Shown piece after piece: positions 61,293 to 64,000 of a stretch of 64,000 nucleotides of DNA (position 1 is its first letter; every line of letters starts with the position of its first letter). The stretch comes from Diploptera punctata. Lineage: Eukaryota > Arthropoda > Insecta > Blattodea > Blaberidae. Position numbers and translations under genes: made by a program. The notes beneath the pieces are model-generated. The model searched no databases. It saw nothing but the letters and a program-made list of their open reading frames with translations, and was not told where the DNA came from. Location of the stretch: the NCBI GenBank assembly GCA_030220185.1, contig JASPKZ010008351.1, positions 1,302,001 through 1,366,000 of the forward strand. The letters run 5' to 3'.

Positions 61293-62040
61293 GTAAGTAT
61301 ATTAAGAGACATCACTTTATTTGGACTTACATTTTTATTGTATCTGCATTTCTGAATGTACTTGACTCCCAGCACTTGTATTAGTGTCTTTGTACCCATC
61401 CTCCATAAAAAAATCATGGGTACTCAATGCTTACAACCAAATAACTAGTGCTGGATGAGTATAGTGCATTTCTGTTAAAGGAAATAATATTTCAATGTAA
61501 CATAAACAGACCCCCAGCCCATAAAAAATAATTGTCATCAAACTAGTAAAAGCAGTATGCCAGACAGATCTTTTCACAACAACATGGCAAATATATAAAT
61601 GATATGAGAGTTGGACATGGAATGTTTTATCTTTTTATAGACCTGGTGCCTTGAAAGTGCTAATGGAAAAGTTAGATTTATATAAACTAGATTTAGTAGC
61701 TTTACGAGAAGTGATATGAATAGTGGATGGGATTTTAGAAAAGAAAAGTCACACAATAATTTATAATTGTTATAAAAAAAAGATCATGATTTGTAATTTG
61801 TAAGAGGATAAAGCATCTAATAATGGATTTTAAGGCAAAGTTTGATGGTACTTAGAATGATCAAATGAAACCAAAATTTTGTGACACTAGAGAAATGGCT
61901 GGGCTTTTGTTTTGTAACTTTTTTTTTTGTAACTAAAAATCTTCTTGGGGATATATTTCATTCTCTGAAACTCAAAACAATGATCACACTGAAATGACAC
62001 TTTCTCTTCCCTCAAAAGTTTTCTCTTTACTGTTACATTA
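61293..62040. other. Intron 11 sequence
   Basis: Nothing recognised. A short stretch near 61,640-61,720 ('gtgccttgaaagtgctaat') is coding-like but has no family. Confidence 0.3.
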
Positions 62041-62165
62041 AATTTGAAGAGAAAAATATGTGCTTAAATCAGGATTTAGGCATATATTTTTCTTCATAGT
62101 TATATATATTTTTCTCTTCAAATTTAATTTGTCATTGAGTGAGAAGTGATAAATTTAATATAAAA
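62041..62165. repeat. SINE A tail fragments
   Basis: AAATTTGAAGAGAAAAATAT at the left and its inverse with CTTCAAATTTAATTTGTCAT at the right surround a short remnant. The tRNA-like part is lost. Confidence 0.55.
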
Positions 62166-62169
62166 TATT

Positions 62170-62540
62170 GAATACTGTCCACCGCTGTGGTCTCGAGGTA
62201 GCGTGCTGCCTTGTCATGCAGCGGGCCCTGGTTCGATCCCCGGTCGGGGCAGTTTTTCTGGGTGAGGTTTTTATCGGGGTTTTTCCTCACCTGTAAGACA
62301 AATGTCAGGAAAACGTTAAGGCCCAAATGGTCCCCGAAATCATATGGCTATCATCCTTATCATTATCATCCTTACCATTATCATTATCATCATCATCCTT
62401 CACCAGTGTGGAAAGCAACGGGAAGCTACCACACCTACACAATTCCCTAGTAAAGCTGCAAGCATAGCATGAAAATGCTATGATTACAGTGAAGGACCTG
62501 CCTTCGGGCAGAATTACTATGGATGAATATTGAATACTGA
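62170..62540 (+). mobile_element. SINE C (tRNA-Asp-like head)
   Basis: Head CCGCTGTGGTCTCGAGGTAG, a CTTGTCATGC anticodon region (GTC), and GGTTCGATCCCCGGTCGGGG. The body has 'gaggtttttatcggggt', (ATC)n-like repeats and a 3' part with 'aacgggaagctaccacacc'. Confidence 0.8.
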
Positions 62541-62654
62541 TACATGTTTGAATTCTATGTACCATGCCACTTATACCTGTTGCGTATATAATATTGAATG
62601 AAACTTGGCTCAACATACTCTCTCAAAGATGGTGCTTGACAGTACTTGACATTT

Positions 62655-63600
62655 TTTTTACACACTTTATATTAGCTTCACCTGTATCTGTCCATCTATC
62701 TATTTAACGGAATCTTTGAACACGATTTTCACCTACTTAAAAACATTGGATTGACTTGAAACTTTGTATACTTGTAAATGACCAATGACAATACAATGAT
62801 TTCATAATTTTTTCTAAAATCCTGGCCAGATTCATCAGAAAAATGAAAAAATAAAAACCAGTACAATAGGTTTTGAACCTATCGACTTTTTAGTCAATCG
62901 TAGTAAGTGCTCAGTTGGTAGAACGGTGGACTGTAGTGGTATATAATTATTTCAGTAATCCATAGGTCGCTGGTTCAAATCCGGCCCAGAGGATTTTTTT
63001 TTAGAAGAGTATTAAACAATTAAATTTTTATGGGATTCCGGTTTATGACAATCAATTAAACTAAAAATTTAAAAAATAAATAATAATTTAAAAAACTAAA
63101 ACAACATGCTTTATTATAAAACCAAACTAAAAAATAAATAATAATTTAAAAAAACTAAACAACATGTTTTATTAGAAAACCGAACAAAAAAATGAAAAAT
63201 AATTTTAATTTCCAACACGCTTCGGATAAAATTAAAGTGGCCAACAAAAAAGTCATCTCCAACACATCTAGAATAAAACTAGTTATCTAAAAAAGAAAAT
63301 AATTTTACCATCAGAAGCGTGGGGTGCTTTTTATGGTTTTTACGTTTTCTTCTTAGAGACTTTACTTTTACCAATATCTGTTTATTATCAAATATATTAA
63401 TTGATATAGAACACTCCATGCTTTTGATGGTAAAATAATTTTTTGTAGATAACACTAGTTTTATTCTAGATGTGTTGGAGATGATTTTTTTGTTGGCCAC
63501 TTTAATTTTATCCCAAGCGTGTTGGAAATTAAAATTATTTTTAATTTGTTAATTCGGTTTTCTAATAAAGCGTGTTGTTTTAGTGTTTTTAAACTATTAT
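62655..63600 (+). mobile_element. Composite repeat 'element T', copy 3
   Basis: Same order as copy 2 but with a single tandem unit (62,700-62,840). The palindrome (63,075-63,600) keeps the fixed spacer 'ttaccaatatctgtttatta'. Best copy of the tRNA-Tyr-like module. Confidence 0.7.
62899..62993 (+). repeat. tRNA-Tyr-like module with 21-nt intron (element T copy 3)
   Basis: GTGCTCAGTTGGTAGAACGG, anticodon arm GTGGA-CTGTAGA-TCCAT with GTA, split by a 21-nt insert exactly after position 37, then GGTCGCTGGTTCAAATCCGG. This is the gene structure of eukaryotic tRNA-Tyr. The acceptor stem does not pair, so it is a derived repeat. Confidence 0.75.
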
Positions 63601-63637
63601 TTTTTAAAATACTATAGGAAGTAACATTAAGAGGTTT

Positions 63638-63755
63638 GTTTATTTTTTATTATTTCACTCACCTCATACTCATATGAAGTATGAGGTGAGTGAAATAATA
63701 AAAAATAAACAATATTAAAGAACCTCATAGTGTTATTTCCTATCTACATAACTTA
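63638..63755 (+). mobile_element. Minimal PLE F0 insertion
   Basis: Bounded by ATTAAGAGGTTT (12 bp; the match extends to 17 by microhomology). Inverted arms (CTCACCTCATACT and GAAGTATGAGGTGAGTG) nearly touch. The left is the short end, the right has the long tail (GAACCTCATAGTGTTATTTC). Confidence 0.9.
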
Positions 63756-63772
63756 ATTAAGAGGTTTGTTTA

Positions 63773-64000
63773 AGTAATTAAAACAATGTTTTAATTAAGT
63801 ACTTAACATTTTTGGTATTAGTTTTAATCATTCCCAAATGGAATCTATTCTAGTTTCTTTATTTCTGTCTTGTAGATAGCATATCACTTTGTTTTCTTTT
63901 TCTATATTTTTTTGTTTATTATTCTTCAAGATCTTGATATTCAGTGTTTTCTCTTTTTCATCCCCCTTTATATATTTTTAAGGGGATTAAAGTTTGAATG
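63773..64000. other. Intron 11 sequence at window end
   Basis: AT-rich; no feature recognised. Confidence 0.35.

Noticed and set aside
60867..61090. Open frames rich in Phe, Ser and Leu in intron 10
   Set aside because: Pyrimidine-rich low-complexity DNA upstream of an acceptor; no family and no codon signal.
1..64000. CRISPR arrays, bacterial operons or integrated viral genomes
   Set aside because: No regularly spaced short repeats, no operon-like gene packing and no recognisable viral replication or capsid genes; the genes have introns and the repeats are eukaryotic.

Overview
The window is AT-rich animal nuclear DNA, and the gene structures and repeats suggest an insect. Two conserved genes are recognisable, both on the + strand. 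The rest is introns and intergenic DNA packed with transposable elements. The mix (Tc1/mariner, Harbinger, pogo-like, RTE-like and jockey/R1-like retroelements, Penelope-like elements, many tRNA-headed SINEs) and the very long introns fit a large-genome hemimetabolous insect. A cockroach or relative is my guess and is not shown by the sequence.

Layout. 1-9.9 kb: intergenic DNA or an upstream intron with a DUF4817-type mariner relative, a Tc1-like copy, a Penelope-like fragment, non-LTR fragments and a SINE. 9,906-10,101: last coding exon of a TMEM170-family gene; the rest lies upstream of the window. 10.1-16.9 kb: spacer with SINEs, Penelope-like foldbacks and the first of three copies of a composite repeat carrying an intron-containing tRNA-Tyr-like module. 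16,992-61,292: eleven consecutive coding exons of RELCH (KIAA1468; LisH, coiled coil and HEAT repeats). They give about 708 codons, and the 3' part lies beyond the window. All exon junctions keep phase and have GT/AG boundaries, so the gene looks functional although its coding sequence is spread over 44 kb. Its introns hold nearly all the mobile DNA, and 61.3-64 kb is still intron 11.

The most interesting theme is the set of Penelope-like element (PLE) insertions. About 20 insertions share one terminal plan. Each is a head-to-head inverted duplication of the element's 3' region. Each 3' region ends in an ATGAGGT...ACCTCAT hairpin followed by a tail near AATGTTAYTTCCC. Usually one end of the insertion stops at a fixed point inside the hairpin loop and the other carries the full tail. 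Target-site duplications are 11-14 bp. Just upstream of the hairpin several copies carry hammerhead-ribozyme-like folds, three of them close to complete (40,523; 51,578; 58,284). A tRNA-containing short element (called SINE A here) shows a similar architecture, with inverted copies, tandem dimers and 11-14 bp duplications, and may share the mobilisation mechanism.

Family names such as SINE A-F, element T and F0-F7 are labels made for this annotation only.
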